Notes under the pieces: model-generated
What the model saw: only the letters and a program-made list of their open reading frames with translations
Databases searched by the model: none
What the model was told of the DNA's origin: nothing
In this document: positions 56,638 through 64,000 of the stretch, piece by piece
How positions within the stretch are numbered: the stretch's first letter is position 1
Layout of the letters: each line of letters starts with the position of its first letter
Translations under genes and position numbers: made by a program
NCBI RefSeq assembly: GCF_009769165.1
Contig: NZ_CP043476.1
Coordinates: forward strand, 3,169,001 to 3,233,000
Source: Xanthomonas hyacinthi
Lineage (GTDB): Bacteria; Pseudomonadota; Gammaproteobacteria; Xanthomonadales; Xanthomonadaceae
Direction: 5' to 3'
Length of the DNA stretch: 64,000 bases

Positions 56638-57648
56638 ATGCCTTCCATGAGCCAGCTCGTCATCGCCAGTCAATTGCCGCAGCACGCCAATGCAGCGCTG
56701 GCGCGCCATCTGCCTGGCGCCCGGATCGTGCCGATCCCGCCAGGAGCACCAGTGGATCTCCCTGCCGAGGCCAGCGTGCTGTTCGCCGGCCCCATGCGTA
56801 TCCATGGCCGTGATGTGCCCGATCACGCCCCCGCCGGCTGGCCCTACGGCCTGCGCTGGATTCAGGTGTTTTCCAGCGGCATCGATTCTTACCCCGACTG
56901 GCTGTTCGACCTGCCGGTTGCCACCGGCCGCGGCAGCAACGCAGTGGCCATCGCCGAGTTCGCGCTGGCGGCGATCTTTGCGGCTGCCAAGCAGCTGCCG
57001 GCAGTCTGGCGGATGGGTACACCCGATGCGCCCCGATTGCCGCGTCCGCAATTGGCCTCGGTGCAGGGCAGCCGCATCGGCGTCGTCGGTTATGGTGCCA
57101 TCGGCAGGGCATTGGCGGAAAAGGCCATCGCGCTTGGCGCGCATGTGCAGGTGGTGCGGCGTTCCGCGTTGCCGCTGGACCTGCCGCAGGCCGTCCGTGC
57201 GGATGACCTCCGGCAGCTGTTCGCCGAGTCGGATCACATCGTATTGGCCGTACCGCTGACGCCGACCACGCGCGGCATGGTCGATGCCCGGCTGCTCGAA
57301 GCCGCCAAGCCCGGCTTGCACCTGGTCAACGTCGCGCGCGGCGGGCTGCTCGACCATGCCGCGCTGCTGGCTGCGCTGGACGACGGCCGCATCGGCGTGG
57401 CGACGCTGGACGTCACCGAGCCGGAGCCGCTGCCGCCAGAGCATCCGCTACGCAGCCATCCGGGCGTCCGCCTGTCCAGCCACATCGCCGGGGCCAGCCC
57501 GGACCTGTTCGACAACGTGCTGGCGATTTTCCTGCACAACCTGCGGGCCTGGCAGGCCGGCGAGCCACTGAGCAACCGGGTGCGGGCCGAAGACCACGCG
57601 GCCGCGACCTGGAGTCACACCCCATCACCGCAGGAGGAAAGCGCATGA
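56638..57648 (+). CDS. D-2-hydroxyacid dehydrogenase (NAD-dependent)
   Basis: 336 residues. It interconverts a 2-keto acid and a D-2-hydroxy acid. The Rossmann motif is RIGVVGYGAIGRALAEKA, and the catalytic Arg, Glu and His appear in VNVARGGLLDHAALLAAL, TLDVTEPEPLPPEHPL and LSSHIAGASPDLFDN. The N-terminal half is shorter and looser than in SerA, as in glyoxylate/hydroxypyruvate reductase-type members. An alternative start is the ATG at 56647. The stop overlaps the hydrolase ATG (ATGA), so the two are coupled. Confidence 0.9.
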   Translation: MPSMSQLVIASQLPQHANAALARHLPGARIVPIPPGAPVDLPAEASVLFAGPMRIHGRDVPDHAPAGWPYGLRWIQVFSSGIDSYPDWLFDLPVATGRGSNAVAIAEFALAAIFAAAKQLPAVWRMGTPDAPRLPRPQLASVQGSRIGVVGYGAIGRALAEKAIALGAHVQVVRRSALPLDLPQAVRADDLRQLFAESDHIVLAVPLTPTTRGMVDARLLEAAKPGLHLVNVARGGLLDHAALLAALDDGRIGVATLDVTEPEPLPPEHPLRSHPGVRLSSHIAGASPDLFDNVLAIFLHNLRAWQAGEPLSNRVRAEDHAAATWSHTPSPQEESA

Positions 57649-58304
57649 GTTGGCATCCCGTTGAAAATGGCTGGCGGCGCAGCGTGGACGGCCCCGAGGC
57701 GCTGGTCATCGTGTTGCACGGCTACGGCAGATCGGGCGAGAACATCAAGGCCCGGCTGGCCGAACCGCTATCGCGGGCGTTTCCGCAGGCCGCCTTCTTC
57801 GCCCCCGACGGCTTCGAACCCTACGAGGGCGATGACCATCCGGGCCGGCAATGGTTCAGCCGCAGCGGCATCACCCCCGAACTGCGCCTGCAGCGGTTGC
57901 AGGCGGTGTATCCGCGTCTGCTGCGCTTGATCGGACAGGAACTGGAACTCGCCGGAGTAGCGCCGGAGCGGTTGGTGCTGGCCGGCTTCTCGCAAGGAGC
58001 GATCCTGGCATTGCACCATGCGGCGGTGTCCACGCAAGCCCATGCGAGGGTACTGGTCTATTCCGGTCGTCTGGCCACCGTGCCGACCGCGGCCGCGCCC
58101 ACGCCACTGACCATTCTCTATGGCACCGCCGATGCCGGCAGCGAGGGACTGAGCGCCGACGCGGCGCCCCTGCGCGCCGCCGGGCATCCGGTCGACGTGC
58201 ACCTGCTCGAGGGCGTCGGCCATGACATCACCGCCGAAGGCATCGGCATCGGCATCGACGCGATACGGCGCAGCCTGGCTGTGGCCGAGCCGCTGGCCGG
58301 TTGA
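57645..58304 (+). CDS. Alpha/beta hydrolase (carboxylesterase/phospholipase, YpfH/MhqD-like)
   Basis: 219 residues. The oxyanion segment is VIVLHGYGRSGENIKAR, the nucleophile elbow is VLAGFSQGAILALHHA, and the acid and His are in LYGTADAGSEGLS and EGVGHDITAEG. The fold and size match small carboxylesterases/phospholipases such as YpfH and the Bacillus quinone-detoxification enzyme MhqD. AGGAGGAAAGCGC precedes the ATG. In this operon it could open a lactone or ester intermediate made by the neighbours; that is inference. Confidence 0.9.
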   Translation: MSWHPVENGWRRSVDGPEALVIVLHGYGRSGENIKARLAEPLSRAFPQAAFFAPDGFEPYEGDDHPGRQWFSRSGITPELRLQRLQAVYPRLLRLIGQELELAGVAPERLVLAGFSQGAILALHHAAVSTQAHARVLVYSGRLATVPTAAAPTPLTILYGTADAGSEGLSADAAPLRAAGHPVDVHLLEGVGHDITAEGIGIGIDAIRRSLAVAEPLAG

Positions 58305-58354
58305 AGATCCGCACATCCACCCTTCATTACTGCAACCGAATCAGGAGAACCTCC

Positions 58355-58954
58355 ATGGGCATTCGCAGAATCAGTCACATCGTCCTGTATGTTCCGGATC
58401 CTGCGCGCAGCATACGCTGGTATCAGGAGCTGCTTGGGGGTGGCCTCGTGCCGACCACGCCGGTCGATCCGGACAAGCCGACGCCGGTGTTCACCCAGTT
58501 CGACGCCTCGGACAACGATGACAATCACGATCTGGCGTTCTTCCCCACCGGCGGCGGCGGCCAGCGTTCCGGGCCATGGAAGTCCCGCTTCGAGCAGCAG
58601 GATCCCACGGCGCCCAAGGCTGGGCTCTACCACGTGTCCTACCAGGTCGAGACGCGCGAGGAGATCTACCGCATCAAGGACGAACTCGAACGTCAGGGCC
58701 GTCTCGGCAACGTGCACGAAGGCGAGGACGGAGAGGGCTTCGTGCGCGTCTACGGCACCGACTACGACGGCCTGCTGTTCGAGGTCAGCTGGGTGCCGCC
58801 GCTGAAGCGACAGCTCAAGTCCGCGCACGACAAACTGCCTGGGCCGCAGCTGTCCGCCGAGGAACGCGAGCGTCGCCATCGCGAGAACGAGGTCAGGATG
58901 CGCCACGCACAGGAAGCGCGTCTGGCACGGGGCATCCCCGAGTCCGTGGCCTGA
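58355..58954 (+). CDS. VOC-family protein with HHE metal site (extradiol dioxygenase-like)
   Basis: 199 residues. Two VOC half-repeats are visible: RRISHIVLYVPDPARSIRWY and GLYHVSYQVETREEIYRIK. Putative metal ligands His8, His near residue 93 and Glu near residue 143 (LLFEVSWVPPLKRQL) give the His-His-Glu set of extradiol ring-cleavage dioxygenases and some glyoxalases. A helical charged tail follows (SAEERERRHRENEVRMRHAQ). TCAGGAGAACCTCC precedes the ATG. Beside a carboxylesterase and a MarR regulator it resembles the Mhq dioxygenase-hydrolase pairs. Substrate unknown. Confidence 0.85.
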   Translation: MGIRRISHIVLYVPDPARSIRWYQELLGGGLVPTTPVDPDKPTPVFTQFDASDNDDNHDLAFFPTGGGGQRSGPWKSRFEQQDPTAPKAGLYHVSYQVETREEIYRIKDELERQGRLGNVHEGEDGEGFVRVYGTDYDGLLFEVSWVPPLKRQLKSAHDKLPGPQLSAEERERRHRENEVRMRHAQEARLARGIPESVA

Positions 58955-58957
58955 ATC

Positions 58958-60400
58958 ATGGCTGCATATCCCGCCAGACAGCCGCAACAGCACGAACACG
59001 CCGCCACGGCGGAACTGCTTGCGCTGCGCCAGGCGCTGCTGACGATCGTCGGGCCGGACGGCCTGCTCGATGCGGTCGACATCGCGCAACGCAGCGCGGG
59101 TGCGTTTCGCGACGATGCCTTGCAGGCCGGACTGCTGGTACGCCCGCGCAGTACCGATGAAGTCGCGCAAGTGCTGCGGCTTTGCCATGCGCACGGGCAG
59201 AGCGTGGTGCCGCAAGGCGGCCGGACCGGGCTGGTGCACGGCAGCGACGCGCGCCCGGATCAACTGATCCTGTCGCTGGAGCGTATGAACCGGATCGAAC
59301 AGATCGATCCTTTGCAGCGCATCGCGGTGGTCCAGGCCGGCGTTGTATTGCAGGCATTGCAGGACGCCGTGGCGGAACAGGATCTGTTCTTCCCGCTGGA
59401 TCTGGGCGCGCGCGGCAGCGCCACCCTTGGCGGTAACGTCGCCACCAACGCCGGTGGCAACCGGGTCATCCGCTACGGCATGACGCGCGACCTGGTGCTG
59501 GGCGTGGAGGCAGTACTGGCCAACGGCAGCGTGCTGTCCTCGCTCAATCGCATGATCAAGAACAACGCCGGCTACGACCTCAAGCAGCTGTTCATCGGCA
59601 CCGAGGGCGGCCTGGGCGTGGTCACGCGGGTGGTGCTGCGGCTGCTGGAACGCCCGCGCAGCCAGAATCTGGCGCTGCTGGCGGTGGACCGTTTCGAGCA
59701 GGTCATCGCGCTGCTCAAGTATTTCGACCGCGCTCTTGGCGGTGCATTGTCGGCCTTCGAGGTCATGTGGAGCGATTTCTACGAACTGGTGACCCGGCCT
59801 CCGGCAAAAGGCAGTGCGCCGTTGCCGCATGGGCACGGCTGGTACGTGCTGGTCGAGTCCCAGGGCGGCGACATTGCGCGCGACGGGCAGGTGTTCCAGG
59901 ACGTGCTGGCCGCTGCGCTGGAGGATGGCCTGCTGGCCGATGCGGTCATCGCCGCTTCCGAACGCGAGCGCACCGCGCTGTGGTCGCTGCGCGACGACGT
60001 GCTGCAGACCAACCGTCACGGCACGGCGTACATGTTCGACGTTTCCCTGCCGGTCGCGGAGATGGAGCGCTACGTGCACGATGCGCACGCGGCCCTGCGC
60101 GCGCGCTGGCCGGACGTGCATCTATGGACCTTCGGTCACCTGGGCGATGGCAACCTTCATTTCGCGGTGCGTCCGCCGGGTACCGACCAGGAGGCGCGTC
60201 CCGAAGTGGAGGAGATTCTCTATCGTCCGTTGGCCGCGTTCGGCGGCTCGGTCTCGGCCGAACACGGCATCGGCGAGGAGAAGCGCCGCTATCTGGACAT
60301 CTCGCGCAGTGCCGCGGAGATCGCCGCCATGCGCGTACTCAAGCAGGCGCTGGATCCGAAGGGAATCCTCAATCCAGGCAAGGTATTGGCCGATGATTGA
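58958..60400 (+). CDS. FAD-linked D-2-hydroxyacid dehydrogenase (D-lactate/D-2-hydroxyglutarate type)
   Basis: 480 residues. The FAD-binding PCMH domain shows VVPQGGRTGLVHGSDARPDQ, GGNVATNAGGNRVIRYGMTR and DLVLGVEAVLANGSVLSSL. The C-terminal FAD-oxidase domain keeps HLWTFGHLGDGNLHFAVRPP and GSVSAEHGIGEEKRRYLDIS. It oxidises a D-2-hydroxy acid to the keto acid and passes electrons on. Together with the NAD-dependent enzyme at 56638 the operon can act on both sides of a hydroxy/keto acid pair. Starts three bases after the VOC gene, so the operon is tight here. Confidence 0.92.
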   Translation: MAAYPARQPQQHEHAATAELLALRQALLTIVGPDGLLDAVDIAQRSAGAFRDDALQAGLLVRPRSTDEVAQVLRLCHAHGQSVVPQGGRTGLVHGSDARPDQLILSLERMNRIEQIDPLQRIAVVQAGVVLQALQDAVAEQDLFFPLDLGARGSATLGGNVATNAGGNRVIRYGMTRDLVLGVEAVLANGSVLSSLNRMIKNNAGYDLKQLFIGTEGGLGVVTRVVLRLLERPRSQNLALLAVDRFEQVIALLKYFDRALGGALSAFEVMWSDFYELVTRPPAKGSAPLPHGHGWYVLVESQGGDIARDGQVFQDVLAAALEDGLLADAVIAASERERTALWSLRDDVLQTNRHGTAYMFDVSLPVAEMERYVHDAHAALRARWPDVHLWTFGHLGDGNLHFAVRPPGTDQEARPEVEEILYRPLAAFGGSVSAEHGIGEEKRRYLDISRSAAEIAAMRVLKQALDPKGILNPGKVLADD

Positions 60401-60490
60401 TGGTTCGCCGCCGCAGCGCCTGCATACCTGTGGGTGGCTGCATGCCGTTTCCGACCCGGTTACGGGCGCAGACCGTCGCTGTCGCGCGCA

Positions 60491-62329
60491 ATGAGCCTAT
60501 CTGCCCTTGACGCGTCCGCGGTTGCCGGCAACGAGACGCGCGCTCCCGCTCCCGCGGCGGTGTTCCGGCTACCGGATCGTCCCCTGGCGTTCGCACTGCA
60601 CTTCCTGCGTCGCTATCGCCGCTGGTATCTGCTGATCGTGTTCCTGGAGATCGGTGCAGCCACCAGCAGCATGTGCGCGCCCTATGCGATTGGCGGCATC
60701 GTCAAGCAGGTGTCCGGTCCGGCCGGACCGCTGACCGTTGGCCTGCTGCAGTGGCTGGGCCTGTTCGCCACGCTGAACCTGCTTGAGGCGGTGTTGGCCC
60801 GGGCCAGCGGTGCCTGCCGCGTCCACGTGGCGCCGCTGCAGCGTACCCAGGCGACTGCCGAGTTGTACGCGTTCCTGCACCACCATTCGCTGCGGTTCAT
60901 CAGCAGCAATTTCGCCGGGGCGTTGGCCAATCGCATCTCCGAGACCGCCGTGGGCGTCAACATGGCGACCTGGACGATCCTGTTCGAGTTCCTGCCGATC
61001 GCCATCGCGCTGTGCGTGTCGGTGCTGTTGCTGGCGCATGCCAACACCACGCTGGCCGGGTTCGCGCTGGCATGGTCGCTGACCTTCGTGGCGGTGTCCT
61101 ACATGCTGGCCCGGCGCTGCCGGACGTATGCGCGCAGCCACGCCGAGGCGCGCGCCGAGACGGTCGGCAAGGTCGTGGACACGGTGTCCAACCTGTCCAG
61201 CGTGCGGCTGTTCGCGCGGCTGGATTTCGAACGACGCAACCTGGACCAGTCGCTTGCCCGCGAGGTGAAGACCTTCCGCGCCTCAATGGGCTACAACGAG
61301 AAGATCCTGCGTTTCCAGTTCGGCGCGGCGGTGCTGCTGAAAGTGGGCGTGGTCGCCATCGCTGTGCTGCTGTGGAGTCGTGGGGCGATCGGGGTTGGCG
61401 AGTTCGTCATGAGCGTGAGCGTCGCGCTATTGGTCATCGCCGAGACACGCAATCTCAGTCGTCGTTTTCTGGAGTTCTTCGAGTACATCGGCAACATCGA
61501 GAACGGTGTGCGCACGATCGTGCAGCCGCACGAAATCACCGACGCCCCCGATGCCGCCACGCTGGTGGTGCATCGGGCCAGGATCGAGTTCAAGGACGTG
61601 GATTTTGCCTACGAGGACGGCAGCTGGGTCTTCCGCGGGCTGAACCTGCGCATCGAACCCGGCCAGCGGGTGGGGCTGGTGGGCTACTCCGGTTCGGGCA
61701 AGTCCACCCTGCTCAACCTGTTGCTGCGCCTGTACGACCCGCAGGCCGGGCAGGTGCTGTTGGACGGCGTAGACATCGCCACGGTGAAGCAGGAATCGTT
61801 GCATTCCCAGATCGGCCTGATCCCACAGGACCCGGGCCTGTTCCACCGTAGCCTGCTGGAAAACATCCGCTACGGTCGCCTGGACGCCAGTTTGCAAGAA
61901 GTCGAGCATGCCGCCCGCGTGGCCCATGCGCATGAATTCATCACCGACATGGACCAGCACTACGACGCGCTGGTGGGCGAGCGCGGTGTCAAGCTGTCCG
62001 GTGGCCAACGCCAGCGCATCGCGATCGCGCGGGTGGTCCTCAAGGACGCGCCGATTCTGGTCATGGACGAGGCGACGTCGAGCTTGGATTCGGTTACCGA
62101 GCAGGCCATCCAGAACAGCCTGGATACGCTGATGCCCGGCAAAACCGCGATCGTGGTGGCCCACCGCTTGTCCACCATCGCGCATCTGGATCGTATTCTG
62201 GTGTTCGACCGTGGGCGCATCGTGGAGGATGGCAGCCATGCCGAATTGCTGGCATGCGGCGGTCTCTACCAGCGGCTGTGGTCGCGTCAGGCCGGGGGGT
62301 TTCTGGCGACGACGGCAGCTGAGGCGTGA
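60491..62329 (+). CDS. ABC exporter, fused membrane and ATPase domains
   Basis: 612 residues from the ATG at 60491; an in-frame ATG at 60434 adds 19 residues. Residues about 45-340 are a six-helix ABC membrane domain (WYLLIVFLEIGAATSSMCAP, ANTTLAGFALAWSLTFVAVS). The ATPase has Walker A VGYSGSGKSTLLNLLLR (about residue 398), signature KLSGGQRQRIAIARV (about 502), Walker B APILVMDEATSSLDSV and switch His VVAHRLSTIAHLD. It works as a homodimer or with a partner half-exporter. It lies 90 bases after the dehydrogenase and may be part of the same transcript. Substrate unknown. Confidence 0.9.
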   Translation: MSLSALDASAVAGNETRAPAPAAVFRLPDRPLAFALHFLRRYRRWYLLIVFLEIGAATSSMCAPYAIGGIVKQVSGPAGPLTVGLLQWLGLFATLNLLEAVLARASGACRVHVAPLQRTQATAELYAFLHHHSLRFISSNFAGALANRISETAVGVNMATWTILFEFLPIAIALCVSVLLLAHANTTLAGFALAWSLTFVAVSYMLARRCRTYARSHAEARAETVGKVVDTVSNLSSVRLFARLDFERRNLDQSLAREVKTFRASMGYNEKILRFQFGAAVLLKVGVVAIAVLLWSRGAIGVGEFVMSVSVALLVIAETRNLSRRFLEFFEYIGNIENGVRTIVQPHEITDAPDAATLVVHRARIEFKDVDFAYEDGSWVFRGLNLRIEPGQRVGLVGYSGSGKSTLLNLLLRLYDPQAGQVLLDGVDIATVKQESLHSQIGLIPQDPGLFHRSLLENIRYGRLDASLQEVEHAARVAHAHEFITDMDQHYDALVGERGVKLSGGQRQRIAIARVVLKDAPILVMDEATSSLDSVTEQAIQNSLDTLMPGKTAIVVAHRLSTIAHLDRILVFDRGRIVEDGSHAELLACGGLYQRLWSRQAGGFLATTAAEA

Positions 62330-62532
62330 GTAGCTGCGCTGCCAGGTCGAGCATCCCGGTTTCCGGATGCCTGGAACGCCGGCGGTCGGAGTTCCGATGC
62401 CTGTCGCAGGGCTTCATGCAGACCTGAGCGGGTAGTGCAGTGTTGGATCCTGGCATGTCTGATCCGACCTAAGCAACCTCATGATTTTGCCGATGGCGTT
62501 CACAGGCCCCAACCGTCAGGAGACAAGCGACG

Positions 62533-63384
62533 ATGAGCAATTTCGGTCCGTTGGTGGAGGTAGGCTGGCTGCGCGCGCACCTGGGCGAGGACGACCTCAT
62601 TGTGCTTGATGCCAGCGCCTACCTGCCGGCCGAGGGCAGGGATGGCCGCGCGCTGTACCGGCAGGCGCACATCCCCGGCGCGCGCTTCTTCGACATCGAA
62701 CTGTTCTCCGACCCAGAGACCGGGCTGCCGCACATGGCGCCCTCGCAGGGGCGCTTCGCCCGGCTGGCCGGCGAACTGGGGTTGCGCAATGACGCGCGGG
62801 TGGTGGTGTACGACCAGAAGGGGCTGTTCTCGGCTGCGCGCGCCTGGTGGCTGCTGAAGCTGTTCGGCCACGCGCGGCTGGCGGTGCTGGACGGCGGGCT
62901 GCCGGCCTGGACCGGGGCCGGGCTGGCGACCGCGCTGGGCGAGCCGGCGCCGGCCGCGCCGACCCGCTTGCAGGTCGCGTTCCGCCCGGCGCTGCTGCGT
63001 GGACTCGGCGACGTGTGGGCGAACATCGACAGCGGCCGCGAGCTGGTGCTGGATGCGCGCGGGGCCGCGCGCTTCACCGGCGAGGCTCCCGAGTTGCGCG
63101 CCGGCATCGCCCCGGGCCACGTTCCGGGCAGTGCCAGCTTGCCGTTCACCGAGTTGCTGGAGGCGGATGGACGGCTCAAGCCGGCCGCGACGCTGCGCGC
63201 GCTGTTCGCCGCGCGCGGGGCCGACGGCGCGCGGCCGGTGGTGACCAGCTGCGGCAGTGGTTTGACCGCGGCGATCCTGCTGCTGGCGCTGGAGGCGGCG
63301 AGCCTGCCGGAAGGCGCGCTATACGACGGTTCCTGGACCGAGTGGGGCGGGCGCGAGGACACGCCCAAGGCACTGGGCGCATGA
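62533..63384 (+). CDS. sseA: 3-mercaptopyruvate sulfurtransferase
   Basis: 283 residues with two rhodanese domains. The first has LIVLDASAYLPAEGRDGRAL and the second carries the active-site loop PVVTSCGSGLTAAILLLALE, with Cys near residue 239; CGSGLTA is the mercaptopyruvate type, distinct from the thiosulfate rhodanese loop. It moves sulfur from 3-mercaptopyruvate to cyanide or thiols in the cytosol. TCAGGAGACAAGCGACG before the ATG is a good ribosome site. It is followed ten bases later by a cysteine synthase, consistent with a small sulfur operon. The 203-base gap upstream shows no gene. Confidence 0.92.
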   Translation: MSNFGPLVEVGWLRAHLGEDDLIVLDASAYLPAEGRDGRALYRQAHIPGARFFDIELFSDPETGLPHMAPSQGRFARLAGELGLRNDARVVVYDQKGLFSAARAWWLLKLFGHARLAVLDGGLPAWTGAGLATALGEPAPAAPTRLQVAFRPALLRGLGDVWANIDSGRELVLDARGAARFTGEAPELRAGIAPGHVPGSASLPFTELLEADGRLKPAATLRALFAARGADGARPVVTSCGSGLTAAILLLALEAASLPEGALYDGSWTEWGGREDTPKALGA

Positions 63385-63394
63385 GACGCGTCCG

Positions 63395-64000
63395 ATGAGC
63401 ACGTTCCCGGACATCACCGGCCTGGTCGGGCACACGCCCTTGCTGAAGCTGCGCCGCGCCTCCGAGCTGACCGGCTGCACGATCCTGGGCAAGGCCGAGT
63501 TCCTCAATCCCGGGGGCTCGATCAAGGACCGTACCGCGCTGGGGCTGATTCTCGATGCCGAGGTGCGTGGCGAGTTGCGCCCGGGCGCGACGATCGTGGA
63601 GGGCACCGCCGGCAACACCGGCATCGGCCTGGCGATGCTTGGCGCCAGTCGCGGCTATCGCAGCAGCATCACCATGCCCGACACCCAGAGCCGGGAGAAG
63701 ATCGACGCGCTGCGCGCCACCGGCGCCGAGGTGCGGCTGGTGCAGGCGGTGGCCTATGCCGACCCGGCGCACTACGCGCACGTGGCGCGTCGGCTGGCCG
63801 AGGCGATGAACGCGGTGCGACCGGGCAGCGCCTGGTTCGCCAACCAGTTCGACAACACCGCCAACCTCGACTTCCACGAGCGCACCACCGGCGTGGAGAT
63901 CTGGGAGCAGACCGGTGGCGCGGTGGACGGCTTCGTCTGCGCCACCGGCACCGCCGGCACCCTGGCCGGGGTGGGGCGGGCGTTGAAAGCGCGCAAGCCG
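63395..64000 (+). CDS. Cysteine synthase / PLP-dependent beta-synthase, 3' end outside window
   Basis: The first 202 residues of a fold-type II PLP enzyme. PLP Lys44 lies in LNPGGSIKDRTALGLILDAE. The substrate loop is VEGTAGNTGIGLAMLGASRG, and FVCATGTAGTLAGVGRALKA near the end is the family's Gly-rich PLP-phosphate region. It resembles CysK/CysM and cystathionine beta-synthase-like enzymes. The TAGNTG in place of TSGNTG and the FANQFDNTANLDFHERTTG stretch fit CysK-like enzymes of Xanthomonas. It follows sseA after ten bases, so joint sulfur metabolism is likely. The open frame runs to the window edge. Confidence 0.9.
   Translation, partial: MSTFPDITGLVGHTPLLKLRRASELTGCTILGKAEFLNPGGSIKDRTALGLILDAEVRGELRPGATIVEGTAGNTGIGLAMLGASRGYRSSITMPDTQSREKIDALRATGAEVRLVQAVAYADPAHYAHVARRLAEAMNAVRPGSAWFANQFDNTANLDFHERTTGVEIWEQTGGAVDGFVCATGTAGTLAGVGRALKARKP

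Noticed and set aside
1..64000. CRISPR arrays, retron or toxin-antitoxin modules
   Set aside because: No regularly spaced repeats, reverse transcriptase or paired toxin-antitoxin genes were seen; the CopG-like gene at 8202 is part of the transfer operon.

Overview
The window looks like chromosome of a Xanthomonas or a close relative in the Xanthomonadaceae. The evidence is very high GC with strong G/C third-position bias, a pgk / HAD phosphatase / pyk / class I aldolase run, a DUF2339-DUF3999 pair, and two large TonB-dependent receptors. The genus is inferred from gene content and protein style; no search was run.

Layout. (1) 1-18410 is part of an integrative conjugative element of the Tn4371-like kind. 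A cargo block (DHA2-type MFS pump, flavin oxidoreductase, serine hydrolase, second MFS pump, LysR regulator) is followed by a tightly overlapping conjugation operon: EexN-like lipoprotein, traG/virD4, CopG-like, trbB, C, D, E, J, a second EexN-like lipoprotein, trbL, F, G, I and a DUF2274 gene. Relaxase, integrase and the left end lie outside the window. (2) 18479-26200 is a minus-strand cargo block: a MipA/OmpV protein, a TetR repressor and a complete RND efflux operon (outer-membrane factor, pump, fusion protein). Two matching palindromic operators sit on the tetR and pump promoters. (3) 26503-26886 is a second, decayed copy of the element's right end (shattered trbI plus a DUF2274 gene), so the accessory region is composite. 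(4) 26958-27275 is a tRNA-Leu(UAA) gene split by a 231-nt group I intron between U34 and A35 of the anticodon.

(5) 27476-37178 is core chromosome: a short BamE-like gene, DUF2339/DUF3999 membrane proteins, and glycolysis (pgk, pyk, fda) with terminators. (6) 37440-51643 holds a macrodomain gene and then a run that reads as a purine-nucleoside scavenging and breakdown locus. It has an NCS2 purine permease with a structured leader, an exported adenosine deaminase, an exported nucleoside hydrolase, a TonB receptor, a cytosolic nucleoside hydrolase paralogue, an AtzE/HpxY-type amidase, an HpxW-type oxamate amidohydrolase and a LysR regulator. In the proposed model a nucleoside crosses the outer membrane, is deaminated and hydrolysed in the periplasm, the base enters through the permease, and late ureide products are handled by the amidase/HpxW pair.

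(7) 51862-60400 is a divergent regulon. A transcription factor joins an IS5-type transposase N-terminal domain (DUF4096) to a MarR domain. Facing it is an apparent operon of TonB receptor, MFS importer, D-2-hydroxyacid dehydrogenase, alpha/beta hydrolase, VOC (HHE) dioxygenase-like protein and FAD-linked D-2-hydroxyacid dehydrogenase. The MarR + VOC + carboxylesterase set recalls the Bacillus Mhq quinone/aromatic system. (8) 60491-64000 holds an ABC exporter, a 3-mercaptopyruvate sulfurtransferase and the start of a cysteine synthase that runs off the window.
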